Shown here piece after piece: positions 12,974-24,337 of a DNA stretch of 64,000 bases. The position numbers and the translations under genes were made by a program. The notes beneath the pieces were generated by a model. It saw only the letters and a list, made by a program, of their open reading frames with translations. It searched no databases and was not told the origin of the DNA. Source of the stretch: Polyodon spathula (lineage: Eukaryota; Chordata; Actinopteri; Acipenseriformes; Polyodontidae); the NCBI RefSeq assembly GCF_017654505.1, contig NC_054539.1, positions 73,161,913 to 73,225,912 of the forward strand, in the 5' to 3' direction. Positions within the stretch are counted from its first letter, which is position 1. Each line of letters opens with the position of its first letter.

Positions 12974-13568
12974 GTAGCATGCATGCGGTGCACTTCCATC
13001 ACCAGTGCACCTTGGTAGCATGCATGCGGTGCACTTCCATCACCAGTGCACCTTGGTAGCATGCATGCAGTGCACTTCATGCATGCACTTCCATCACCAA
13101 TGCACCTTGGTAGCATGCATGCGGTGCACTTCCATCACCAGTGCACCTTGGTAGCATGCATGCGGTGCACTTCCATCACCAGTGCACCTTGGTAGCATGC
13201 ATGCGGTGCACTTCCATCACCAGTGCACCTTGGTAGCATGCATGCGGTGCACTTCCATCACCAGTGCACCTTGGTAGCATGCATGCAGTGTGCACTTCCA
13301 TCACTTCAGTGCACCTTGGTAGCATGCATGCGGTGCACTTCCATCACCAGTGCACCTTGGTAGCATGCATGCGGTGCACTTCCATCACCAGTGCACCTTG
13401 GTAGCATGCATGCGGTGCACTTCCATCACCAGTGCACCTTGGTAGCATGCATGCAGTGCACTTCCATCACCAGTGCACCTTGGTAGCATGCATGCGGTGC
13501 ACTTCCATCACCAGTGCACCTTGGTAGCATGCATGCGGTGCACTTCCATCACCAGTGCACCTGGGTAG
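12974..13568. repeat. 41-bp minisatellite, about 14 units
   Basis: The unit GTAGCATGCATGCGGTGCAC followed by TTCCATCACCAGTGCACCTTG repeats every 41 bp (starts at 12974 and 13015). Most units are near identical; two carry short rearrangements (near 13065-13090 and 13285-13310). Each unit contains the palindromic stretch GCATGCATGC and a GTGCAC palindrome. Confidence 0.95.
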
Positions 13569-16130
13569 CTGCCAGATCTGTTTTGCAGTATCGCCTTTCC
13601 ATTGTCGTAATCATGAACATGGCAACAAACGTTATGCGGAAGTTAGAACTGATTAAAAACCAGACTCTCTCTGTAACTTGCAGCCAGTCGTAGTATCAGT
13701 GCCCTTTTATTTAAATTTGAACTTCTGCATAGCGTTTGTCAACTTTGTGTATATTGATTGTAAAGCTCATATTTTGTTCCACATCAGGCTGTTAAAGTGG
13801 GTTGGCATTAGACACCTGTCTCTGGCGTCTACGCCTCTGAGACAATATTTTTACATATGCGATGGACTCCTGAAACCAATTAAATTGGATATAGCAGGTT
13901 CTACTGTAATCTTGTCTTTTTCATAAGGTTATCAATATTTTAGGTACAATCAAATCATATTAGTGAACCTATATTTTCCTATAACCCCTCAAGAGTTTGT
14001 TGAGTTTCTTGTTTATGGCTTTATTTCTTGCCGGCTGCAGGAGGATTTGGCAGTTCCTATAACAGTAATGATTACACAGCCAGACATATAGAATACACAC
14101 CCTGGATTAGATTGAGGCTCCAGTTGCTTTGTATTCTATACCGTTACAGCAATCCATTTTATTGTGCAGTGTACAAAAGATTTGCAATAGATTCTTTCAG
14201 ACACTGGTCCTCCTTATTTTGCTTGCTGCCCTTTTTCTACATCGCTGTGCTTTTACAAACCAGTTTCCAAGGTCACGAAATCACAGTGTTTACCAGCACA
14301 GATGATTTGCATAGTGCTGCAAGCAGTAATGGGAATCGCAGAAGAGTAATCCTGTTGGTCTGCAGTCAAGGTTATTAATTGAGGAGAGGGGTAGATCTGA
14401 ACAAGCGTAAAACAGAAGGGCAGATTGGAAGGTGAAATCCCATTCCAGTGCAAATGAAGGGAGAATACCTATGTATCAGTGTCATGGCATGTACAAGTGA
14501 TCCTGCCGTTGAGTGCTGCAGCAGGTATCATGGGAATTCATCCTTCTGGTTCTTTATATTACTCTGCCAGACTGGAGGAATGATGTTTGAATGGAGTAAA
14601 GCTGTGCAAAGCCAGAGGTATTACTAGTCGCTGCAGGCTTTGAAATCTACACTTTCATGCACACTTCATGCAAAGCCATGTTTCATCCACGCATTTTCAA
14701 TTATGAATGTGTCACATGTGCAACGTGAATGAAACCAAAGGATGAATATTTAAACCTTGCGAAGAAAACGTCAGGAATGGGTAATGTGCTGGTTGAATTC
14801 TACGCAGGCAATTTTGTCAGAACCGAAGAAGACACCCTTGTGTTAAATGTCTTTGTGTGCACCTTCCTGGTGTTCAGTGCTTCCTTGAGAAGCCTAGAAA
14901 AAATATAGATTTTTGTAGGCTGTAGTCATTATCATTAAGAAAGTCAGTTATGTGTGGATTGTTCCACCTTTTGTGTGACATGCATGAAGGGAATTTATGG
15001 TGCTGAATTTCATCAGTTTGTAGCAGTTGCTGTAAATATGATAAGATTTGTTTAGTTTGTTGGTTGTAAAATAATTCAAACTTAATAGACCTTTTAAGTA
15101 CTGCAGGGAAGACTTTGTTCTTTCAATACAAATGATGTATTAATTCTAATGATGGGGATCAAATCAGTCTAATCAGAATAAACCATTCAATCTACTTCAA
15201 TTCAAAAGTATTCCATATTAAATTAATGCAAGGTTGGAAATTAATTGAAACATTGAAAGCAACACAGTTTTCCGTTCTTTCTTGCAAGCTTATCATGTTT
15301 GGTAATGGTCTTGACATTGTTTTATATCTGCAGATTTATTTTCCACTCATGGATCTGCAGTTAAAATACTTCTTTCACACAACAAACACTGCTACTCTTT
15401 TGCATTAGGCCTAGTTTATGAAAAGGAAAGCTGAAGTGGTGTACAGTATAATAATGTGATTCATCATCCAGTTCTGTCACAGTATATTTTCTTTTAAGCC
15501 AATTGGTAGCATTTTTGTAACGTTAATGCATCTATTATTGTAGACTGATTGATAGTTTGTAAGTGCTGTGTAACAGTGATATCATGTTTACATTGGCTCT
15601 GTTGTTTTTTGTTTGCGCTGGTAATTTGGTGGTAACGCAAATGAGTTGGATGGAAAACATATCTGTCAACTTTCCAGATTTACCCTTGCCTATTCTTTTA
15701 ATATCATTTTTCAGCTGTATGTTTAACTTTTATGACAAGTCTAAACTTCAGCAGTGTATTACAAATACAGTACTGCGTTATATTTCTGCACAGTTTTCCA
15801 ATAAGCAGCTTGGAAGCTTTGTGTCTCTTTCTGATTTGCTGCAAGTCTGACAAGGCGGGTGTTAGACATTATCCACACAGTCTCCTCCCCTTTACACTCA
15901 AGTGAGGCCGCAGTCCAGCTGGTCAGAAGCAGTAAATGCATGGAATGTTACCACATGAAGCCTCAAAGCCATCGCTGCCTTTACAGCAAACCTGTTGCAC
16001 AATTATTAGGTTTTAGTGAAGCTTCAATGAAGACTAATTCAAGTGTGGAAATGTCCTCAATAATAAACACCCAAAAAGTATAACTTATGGCAAAAGAATA
16101 AGTGGACTGTAATGAAGCAATTACTACCCT
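13569..16130. other. Non-coding stretch
   Basis: Unique AT-rich sequence with short open frames on both strands (for example 14028-14378 and 15563-15850). None has a recognisable domain or a partner exon. No gene is supported. Confidence 0.5.
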
Positions 16131-16590
16131 ACACAGAGGGAATGAATAGAGTTTACAGTCAGGGAATGAATAGAGTTTACAGTTAGAGAATGAGTAGAGT
16201 TTATAGTCAGGGAATGAGTAGAGTTTATAGTCAGGGAATGAGTAGAGTTTACAGTCAGAATGAACAGAGTTTACAATAGGAATGAATAGAGTTTACAATC
16301 AAGGAATGAATAGAGTTTACAGTTAGAGAATGAGTAGAGTTTATAGTCAGGGAATGAGTAGAGTTTACAGTTAGAGAATGAGTAGAGTTTACAGTCAGGA
16401 AATGAATAGAGCTAACAGTCAGAGAATGAGTAGAGTTTACAGTCAGGAAATGAATAGAGCTAACAGTCAAAGAATGAGTAGAGTTTACAGTCAGGGAATG
16501 AGTAGAGTTTACAGTCAGAGAATGAGTAGATCTTACAGTCAGAGAATGAGTGTAGTTTACAGTCAAAGAATGAGTAGAGTTTATAAGTCA
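16130..16590. repeat. 24-bp minisatellite, about 19 units
   Basis: The unit GGAATGAGTAGAGTTTACAG plus TCAG repeats with a 24-bp period and scattered point changes. Since 24 is a multiple of three, both strands stay open (SQRMSRVY repeats on +, VNSTHSLT repeats on -). I regard these as artefacts of the array and not as proteins. Confidence 0.95.
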
Positions 16591-16750
16591 GATCTGGTTA
16601 TTAGCCAGATCACTTGGAACTGTAGTTTACACTCTGGGAATGTATGTCCTCACTGAGGGATATAGTGAAGACAGGCATCATACTTTGGAGTTTTTCATAT
16701 ATATCCAGAGATCCACTTGTCCAGTTGTCACAAATCTTGTTAAGGACCTT

Positions 16751-17207
16751 CTTAAAAAGTAAGTAGTGGTGTTACAAAAATATAGCGTCACCCATCCCCA
16801 CGTGTTGTTACAACTGTTTGATTAATGTACAGGTAATTTTTATTTTGATTGTTAACATCCTGACAACTTTTTACACTTATAACTTTAAACGTTTTTTTAA
16901 AAATGCCCGCTTTTGTTGCACTGATAGTGTAAGGATTATTGTTGTGTTTTTGTTTTTTTTTGTGGGTTTTTTTTTTGTTATCACTCTCTTCCTGCAGTGA
17001 TTTAGAGGACAGATCTGAAACCCCAGTGCACTAGAGCGGACATTTTGAAAAGCGCTTTGAAACAGACTTTAAAGTTATAAGTGTACAAAGTTGTCAGGAT
17101 GTTAACAATGAAAAGAAAAATTACAGGTATTTTGTTTAAACAGTTGTAGCGGCACGTGGGACGTGTAACGCAATTTTTTTTCAGAACCCTGCTACTTACT
17201 CTTTAAG
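16751..17207. mobile_element. Long-inverted-repeat DNA element, possible TTAA target site
   Basis: The left end CTTAAAAAGTAAGTAG mirrors the right end CTACTTACTCTTTAAG. The complementarity continues inward for roughly 180 bp per arm with small gaps; for example, TTGTTAACATCCTGACAACTTT and TTATAACTTTAAA recur in inverse order near 17065-17110. A TTAA lies at each extreme, which fits piggyBac or Kolobok-type target duplication. No transposase is encoded, so it is a MITE. The superfamily is unresolved. Confidence 0.75.
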
Positions 17208-19121
17208 CACAGGCTCTGATTGTGTCAGAATAGGGGAGTAAATAGTCAGATTGCCCATCTTTATGGCATTTTAAGGTTCATTTATAACCATAAGTGTATC
17301 ATCTGGAAGTGTCTATTCCAAACTTATATTTTTCAGGCGTTACTCAACTTTTAATTCAATTGGTCTGTACATATATTTTGTGTTACTGTGAGCTGTTATT
17401 TTGAATTTGCTGCTTTGTGGGGGGGGGGGGGTGTCACTGACATTGTGTTTAATTTTTCTGGTTCCTCAGGGAAGACGGTTCATTATTCCATTTATTGTAA
17501 CGATTGTAAGTGCCCCAGGATCATACTTCTTAATCCACAGTAAAAAGATTCACGTATCATTAGCATTTTATTTTTCCTTGAAGCACATTTATGTGTTTTG
17601 CTTAATCTCTAAATAATAAATGCTGTGCTCATTCTCACAGTATTTGAAGACGTCTGTTACAAATCTTTTTCTACAATGCAATAACATGTGTTTATTCAGT
17701 GTAATGATCGAATGAATGCTTAGTATTAGAACATTGTTCCTGCAGTTTTATAATGTACCTCAAGGTGATTTATACTGTTGTATACAGTACGTTACTGAGC
17801 ATACTATACATTGTGTTTCAATGTTGAACACAACCATGTATTTCATTCCTTTGTACTGTATTATACAGTGTTATAAAAGATTGCTGGTTTCCTTTGTACA
17901 CTAGACTGGATGGCACATGTCGCATATACATGTATATTTCAGTTAGTTTAATGCTCTGTGCTAATGACTTCCAGCACTGGCTTTTCATGAGCTAGTTGAA
18001 GTGAATTTACATACAGTGGCTAAAACTATTAGAAAACGATGACACTTCATCATTGCATACAATTATATACTTAAGCCATGGCCAGCTCTAATAGTTATAA
18101 GATGCTTTAGGTAATACATGGGATGGCAGGGTAATCTATTACTGTATGCCACTGAAACCTTTATAATCTGTAAGGCAGTTATAATTTGTAACAAAAGGAG
18201 CAGCTGTCAGTTTGAGTAGAATGTTTAATTGTTATTTCTTTCCTTGAGACTTCCGTGACGAATACATTGTTGAGTCCATGAATTGGATTGATGGTTGCCT
18301 AGAGAATTCACATCAGCCCTATTGCAAAGCAGTTTTTATGTGATACATTATGAAGTAGGTGTGGCTGTCAGCTCCCCTATTGAAGCTCCTCTGAACATCA
18401 CCACACTTTGAGTTATAGATTGCTACGCCTGTCCCTCTTTTAACCCATGGAATGGTGCTGACTTCAAAGTCAGCAAGGACAGACCTTCCGAATTGATAGA
18501 AAGTGGATCGTATTTGGGGACCACAGCACTTGTGGGAGAGATTGTTCATTGAAATGTTTTGCATATTTTTAAAGATGAGACAATTATCTATTCAGAGATA
18601 CCAGGGTATTTATTAAGGGGTCTGAGTGAGGAAAAATGGGCAATACAATCCCCAGCCCTAGTCTTCCTGTAAATCATCTGTTATTTCTGAACTTCTGAAC
18701 ATTACTGTTTGTGGATATGTTTCATGTGTAAAATCAGTAAATCTATAGATTAACCGGTAAATGTGTAGATTTACCAGCTCAGCGATCAATGTATAAAATA
18801 ACTGAGGAGATAGTAGTAAACAATCTCTTTTACTTACATCCATGATCACCGTCTGGCAACAACAATTCGCAATACGAAATGTTTTGCCAGCAAACTGACA
18901 TAGCACACTGTATGATTCTCACTGAAATGCAAAACATGTGTGCACTTAGTTCAACTTAATAATACCAAATCAGACTTGGTAGAGGCGTGAGTTTTGTTGA
19001 AGAGATGTCATTATTACCAGACCTAATATTTGTCCTGTGGACAATTTTAAATTAAAATTATTATTATTTTTTTTACATAAAGCGAAAGACAAGTACAAAA
19101 CAGCAGTCTGCTAGATACATT

Positions 19122-19167
<46 letters not shown>

Positions 19168-19290
19168 TTAATAATCATTAATAATAATACAAGAAGGAAT
19201 GCGGTGAAGTTAATTTACCCACATACAGTACCTAAAAAATCTTACAGAAATATTAATTATGTATTTTTCTAAAGGAATACATTGTTCTGT
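17208..19290. other. Non-coding stretch
   Basis: Unique sequence with a run of 12 G at about 17418-17430 and an (AAT)n tract at 19124-19167. Short open frames such as 18319-18564 (-) show no family resemblance. No gene is supported. Confidence 0.5.
19124..19167. repeat. (AAT)n microsatellite
   Basis: About 14 trinucleotide repeats. Confidence 0.9.
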
Positions 19291-19374
19291 GTCATATAGA
19301 TGTAGATATATATTGACTTGCATAAGAAGGAAAAACATTGAATGAAATAGCTTGCATCACTAGATTTTCAAGGT

Positions 19375-19770
19375 GTGATATCTGAAGCATAATCAACAAG
19401 TACAGAGAAACATCATCTGTAATTGACAAACCCAGGACTGGAAGACCCAAAAAGCTGTCTAACAAGGATGAGCAGTTCTTGAAGATAATATCGTTAAGGT
19501 ATAGAAAGAAGACAAGCATTGAATTGACAACGGAACTGGCAAAAGACACAGGTGTCGCTGTCCATCAAATCAGCAATACAGTTTAAATCAGGACATAAAG
19601 GATGTGTTGCAGTAAGAATACCTTTGTTAAGAAAGGGGAACAAGACCAAAAGGCTAAAATATGCACAAGAACACAGAAATTGGACTATGGAACAATGGTC
19701 AAAGGTGCTTTGGGCTGTTGATGGATGGACAATGACACCTGTAAAATACAGTAAAACTTTTAAAGGCTAG
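19375..19770 (+). pseudogene. Tc1-like transposase fragment (frameshifted)
   Basis: One + frame near 19420-19550 reads TGRPKKLSNKDEQFLKIISL and then TSIELTTELAKDTGVAVHQ, the N-terminal helix-turn-helix region of Tc1 transposases. Another frame (19552-19770) reads GCVAVRIPLLRKGNKTKRLK and then AQEHRNWTMEQWSKVLWAVD, the segment leading into the first catalytic aspartate. The switch of frame and the absence of the remaining DDE core show a dead 5' fragment. It belongs to a different Tc1 lineage from the element at 11332. Confidence 0.8.
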
Positions 19771-22285
19771 TAAAGTGGTGGCATGCTCTTCCCAGCCACG
19801 AACCACACAACTGAATAACAGTTCCTGTTACTGGCTAGCTTCATGGTGAATAACTTTTACTGGACTGTAAATTGTTTTATGTCATTTTATGTTCTGTATT
19901 TGTAAACAGTAGGATTTGATTATTCAATTGTAATACATTGAACAGTTCTGATTGCCTTGTGTGTCAAGCCATGTAATTAACTTTCTTTACAGTACATTTT
20001 ATTAGTGGCTTTGTGGGACAAGAGGATTAGTTGCAGGTTCTATTATTAATTCCCTGCGGTTTACATCTCAACATGCATTCATGTACACATTTCAAAATAT
20101 ACATTTAATAAGAACCCATGGAAGACTGCTTATTAAAGAGGCTTTCTCAGCTTGGTGCAGACGCTTGCCATCACTGACTAGTTTCTGTTTGTTTGTTTGT
20201 TTCTTGTTTTTTATGTGTGTTTTTTTATTTCAATCATCATACATCACATATAAACATAAAGAACCAAACCTTAGGTTCTTACTGTATATGCCCATATTCT
20301 AACATGGAGTGGCAATGAAATTGTATGTATTATGTAGTAAATCCTGAAGATGATGATGATGATCACAATAATAATACTTTTTACAGAATACTTTATGCAA
20401 CTGTGCCCATGAAGACTGCCACACTAGTCTTATATTTCTGGTTTGAGTTGAATTGGTGGTTTAATGCAGTAATATTAGAAGAATGCATTCAGAACAGTAA
20501 CACATCCCAGCTGTTCTATTAGGACACAGTCTTTTATTGACAGGCTTTATAATAACAGTCTGCACTTGACTATATATGTGTGTCTTTGATGTCTTATTAA
20601 CTGTATGAATGCTTTAGGTCAAGTTTCCAGTTGCTTTGTCTGGTATGTTTATCTTTTGAGATTTCACTCAAGGTCTGTTTGGTGGTTTAGTTTATACACA
20701 CATTTAGATGGATAGATTAAATTACATTGAACTAAATCCAAAGACAATCAGAAATGTAAAAGTTCAAGATACAGTCAGAGTGTCAGGTCTCCCTCGCAGG
20801 AATAAATACCAGATCTTGCTAAAGATGCTATGGTACTTATACTGCTTGATTGCTTAAGAACAGTTGGGGTGTACAAGAACGGCAGTGTGGAAAAGTCATT
20901 ATTAGGCAAATATTTAAAATATGTTTTAGACTAATTCAGTTGACTTATGAAGCCGTTTTACAATATATCGGGCCACCATACTGTAAACTCACCTCCTCAG
21001 GTATTAGTAGCCCACCTGAGCTCAATCTGCGGTGTGCAAAGAAAGGGAATTTAAAGTATGGTGGAGCTGAGCACTAGGGTATTAAACAAAAAAAGGAATT
21101 GTAATGGAATTGCATTCTAGACAGACACTTAGAAAACTAAGGACCCTTTGAATTATATGCGGTAAATCACGCAGGGGATCTGCGATAACACATTTCAGAT
21201 AATGGACAGTTGTTTTTTTAATGTGTAGCTTTTAAATTCCTGTTTATGTTGGGTTATCATAGAGACCAGGGACAGGGGAAGAGTTAAATATAATATTGTA
21301 GTTTTTAGTTTTTTGGGTTTTTTTATGTGCCACACTTTCTGATTAAAAGAAAGCTTTGACAATGGTTCCCCCTGTAGAACTTCATTATTCAGCTAAAAGG
21401 CATGCATATAATTACATTCTGCACAAGTCACAGCTCTGATCATTTTGACAAGCAGTGTGCAGCAGCCTCTTTTGTTGATGCAATTACAGTGCTTTGCTTT
21501 TTTGATGACAGCTACAAATCTTACTTTACCAATGGGATTCTGTAAGTGAATGTCTGGGACCAGCAATCCTGTGTGTGACAGGCAGTCATGTAGGCAGGCA
21601 GGCAGGCAGGCAGGCAGGCAAGCAGGTTGACAGGCAGACAGGCAGGTTGGCAAAGTGGGATTGGTTTAGCTAGCTGAGTACAATAAAGTGGATTTCTTTT
21701 CCCAATTACACTTCAAAATTTTTTTTTTTTTTTTTTGACAATTGGGTCATAATGTATTATGGCTGTTTTTAATACTGAAATAAACAGGGATTACAATACG
21801 TTACTTCCTGCTGTGAAAGAGAAAACTCTTAAAGGATTGATGTGACAAGATGTAAAATCCCATTAAAGTCAGCTTGGTAGCAAACCAGTAGACATCTGCA
21901 TATTGGTAATTTAAATACAAACCACATTTCTGAACAGGAATGTAATTGTACACAGCAAACAAAGAGAGGCCTCTAAAAATGAAATACAACACAACTGCTA
22001 CCAAAATAAATAAGAAACAGAGGACAGAATGTTCTTTTCCAAGCAATCTTATTGCACGTGTGTGGGTCGCCCAGACCCTTTCAGTACACATGCTTGTTTT
22101 AAACTGGTAGCCCCAGGTCCCTTTCTTACTTGCACATGATTTAGTGTATTTATGTAAAGGGATGCCCCATCCAGTTTTTTTGCATGAAATCCCCTGAGGG
22201 TGTAGGGAATCATGGTTCAGTTGTTAAATGAAAGTCCGTTCTGCTTGCTGGAAGTGCAGCAGTTGTGAAAGTGAGACACGGTGGT
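19771..22285. other. Non-coding stretch before the BACH2 minisatellite
   Basis: Unique sequence with no recognisable gene. It includes a short (CAGG)n tract at about 21592-21625 and a poly-T run near 21720. It is probably intronic to BACH2 (inference from known BACH2 gene architecture). Confidence 0.5.
21592..21625. repeat. (CAGG)n microsatellite
   Basis: About seven tetranucleotide copies; the C-terminal runs of cysteine, leucine and proline read on the - strand are artefacts. Confidence 0.9.
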
Positions 22286-23142
22286 GACGTCAGCCCTGCG
22301 GAACACGATCCCTGTAACCTGATCCCTGCTGTTTTGTTTCTGTTCCGATGATGTCAGCCCTGCGGAATGCGATCCCTGTAACCCGATCCCTGCTTTTTTG
22401 TTTCTGTTCCGATGTCAGCCCTGCTGAAAGCGATCCCTGTAACCCGATCCCTGCTGTCTTGTTTCTGTTCCGATGATGTCAGCCCTGCGGAACACGATCC
22501 CTGTAACCCGATCCCTGCTGTCTTGTTTCTGTTCCGATGTCAGCCCTGCGGAACGCGATCCCTGTAACCCGATCCCTGCTGTCTTGTTTCTGTTCCGATG
22601 AGCCCTGCGGAACGCAGCCCTGCGGTTTCTGTTCCGATGATGTCAGCCCTGCGATCCCTGTAACCCGATCCCTGTTGTCTTGTTTCTGTTCCGATGATGT
22701 CAGCTCTGCGGTATGCGATCCCTGTAACCCGATCCCTGCTGTCTTGTTTCTGTTCCGATGATGTCAGCCCTGCGGAACGCGATCCCTGTAACCCGATCCC
22801 TGTTGTCTTGTTTCTGTTCCGATGATGTCAGCTCTGCGGTATGCGATCCCTGTAACCCGATCCCTGCTGTCTTGTTTCTGTTCCGATGATGTCAGCCCTG
22901 TGGAATGCGATCCCTGTAACCTGATCCCTGCTGTTTTGTTTCTGTTCCGATGATGTCAGCTCTGCGGTATGCGATCCCTGTAACCCGATCCCTGCTGTCT
23001 TGTTTCTGTTCCGATGATGTCAGCTCTGCGGTATGCGATCCCTGTAACCCGATCCCTGCTGTCTTGTTTCTGTTCCGATGATGTCAGCTCTGCGGTATGC
23101 GATCCCTGTAACCCGATCCCTGCTGTCTTGTTTCTGTTCCAG
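22286..23142 (+). repeat. 64-bp minisatellite ending in the BACH2 splice acceptor
   Basis: About 14 units contain GATCCCTGTAACCCGATCCC and then TGCTGTCTTGTTTCTGTTCC. The last eight are spaced exactly 64 bp apart (GTTTCTGTTCC at 22682, 22746, 22810, 22874, 22938, 23002, 23066 and 23130). The last unit's pyrimidine tract is the true acceptor tract of BACH2 coding exon 1 (TTCCAG then exon at 23143). In the other units the tract is followed by GATGATGTCAG, which supplies an AG about 11 bases further on. Each unit also has a TAAC resembling a branch point. The array therefore appears to have expanded from the 3' end of the intron. Confidence 0.95.
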
Positions 23143-23394
23143 GGTGTGAGCGGAATGTCCATGGATGAGCAGACTGAAGCCCCCATGTATGTGTATGAGT
23201 CAACAGTGCACTGTACCAACATCCTCCTGTGCCTCAATGACCAGCGGAAGCAGGATATCCTCTGTGATGTCACGGTGTCAGTGGAGGGGAAGGAGTTCCG
23301 AGCTCACCGGGCTGTCCTGGCTGCCTGCAGCGAGTACTTTTTGCAGGTTCTGGCAGGGCAGGCCAAGTATGAGTCCGTCAGCTTGCCAGAGGAG
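23143..23394 (+). CDS. bach2: BACH2 coding exon 1 (start codon at 23155)
   Basis: The acceptor is TTCCAG/GGTGTG and the donor GAG/GTATGT. The first ATG (23155) is followed by [19 protein letters not shown], matching the conserved BACH2 start. Twelve bases of 5'UTR precede it in this exon. It encodes residues 1-80, the first part of the BTB domain, ending SLPEE. Confidence 0.95.
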
Positions 23395-23791
23395 GTATGT
23401 CAAGTCATGTTAAACTGTACTGCATAGATACTGGAGGTTGACGCCTTTTGGCTATGTCACAGCCTCGTCTGACAACAGCGCCCCCTGGCTGATGCAGCTT
23501 CCCGTGCTGTCAGGGTTAGACAGAGCCATGTGATTTCGAGATGTTTGTTTGTGTTGTGGTCGATCAAGCTGGGTCTGGTTACTAGAGATCCCAGATGTAA
23601 ATATTATAAGGCACTATTACAGTCTGTGTCTATGTCCATTTGATTTGCAACTTAAATTCATCAGACCACTTCATCTCATACAAGACGTTTCTATTCAGGC
23701 TGATATTCCTGTAAGATCCTATGTAAGACCAAAGGAAAATCACAAATCTATGAATACATGTGTACTTCAAAAGGAACATGTGCCCCAATTG

Positions 23792-23858
<67 letters not shown>

Positions 23859-24193
23859 TGTGTGATTAGCTGTGCTGTGAAATAAAGTAATGTGCAGCAT
23901 TATTTATTTGTACTGAATTAACATATCATTGATTATTTATGTATTACTCACATACAGTATATTGCTCCACATTGCATGAATTAATATCTTCCCAAAATGC
24001 TTTAAAGTTAATTGAACAGGGCCCTTTGTTTGCCTAAGGCACAAATCATATAGTGTTTTTCAGTGTACATCCTTAGTACAATGTCATTCATGTTAATATG
24101 GGACTTAGCATATGTAAAGCGTGGTTAGACAGAGGCACTTAATCTATTATCTTGTGAAGCATAAGCATATTTATTTCTTAAGTCATCTTTATA

Positions 24194-24269
<76 letters not shown>

Positions 24270-24280
24270 ATATATATATA

Positions 24281-24337
<57 letters not shown>

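Noticed and set aside
16255..16656. Repetitive open frames on both strands (SQRMSRVY and VNSTHSLT repeats)
   Set aside because: The 24-bp minisatellite unit lacks stops and is a multiple of three, so both strands stay open by construction.
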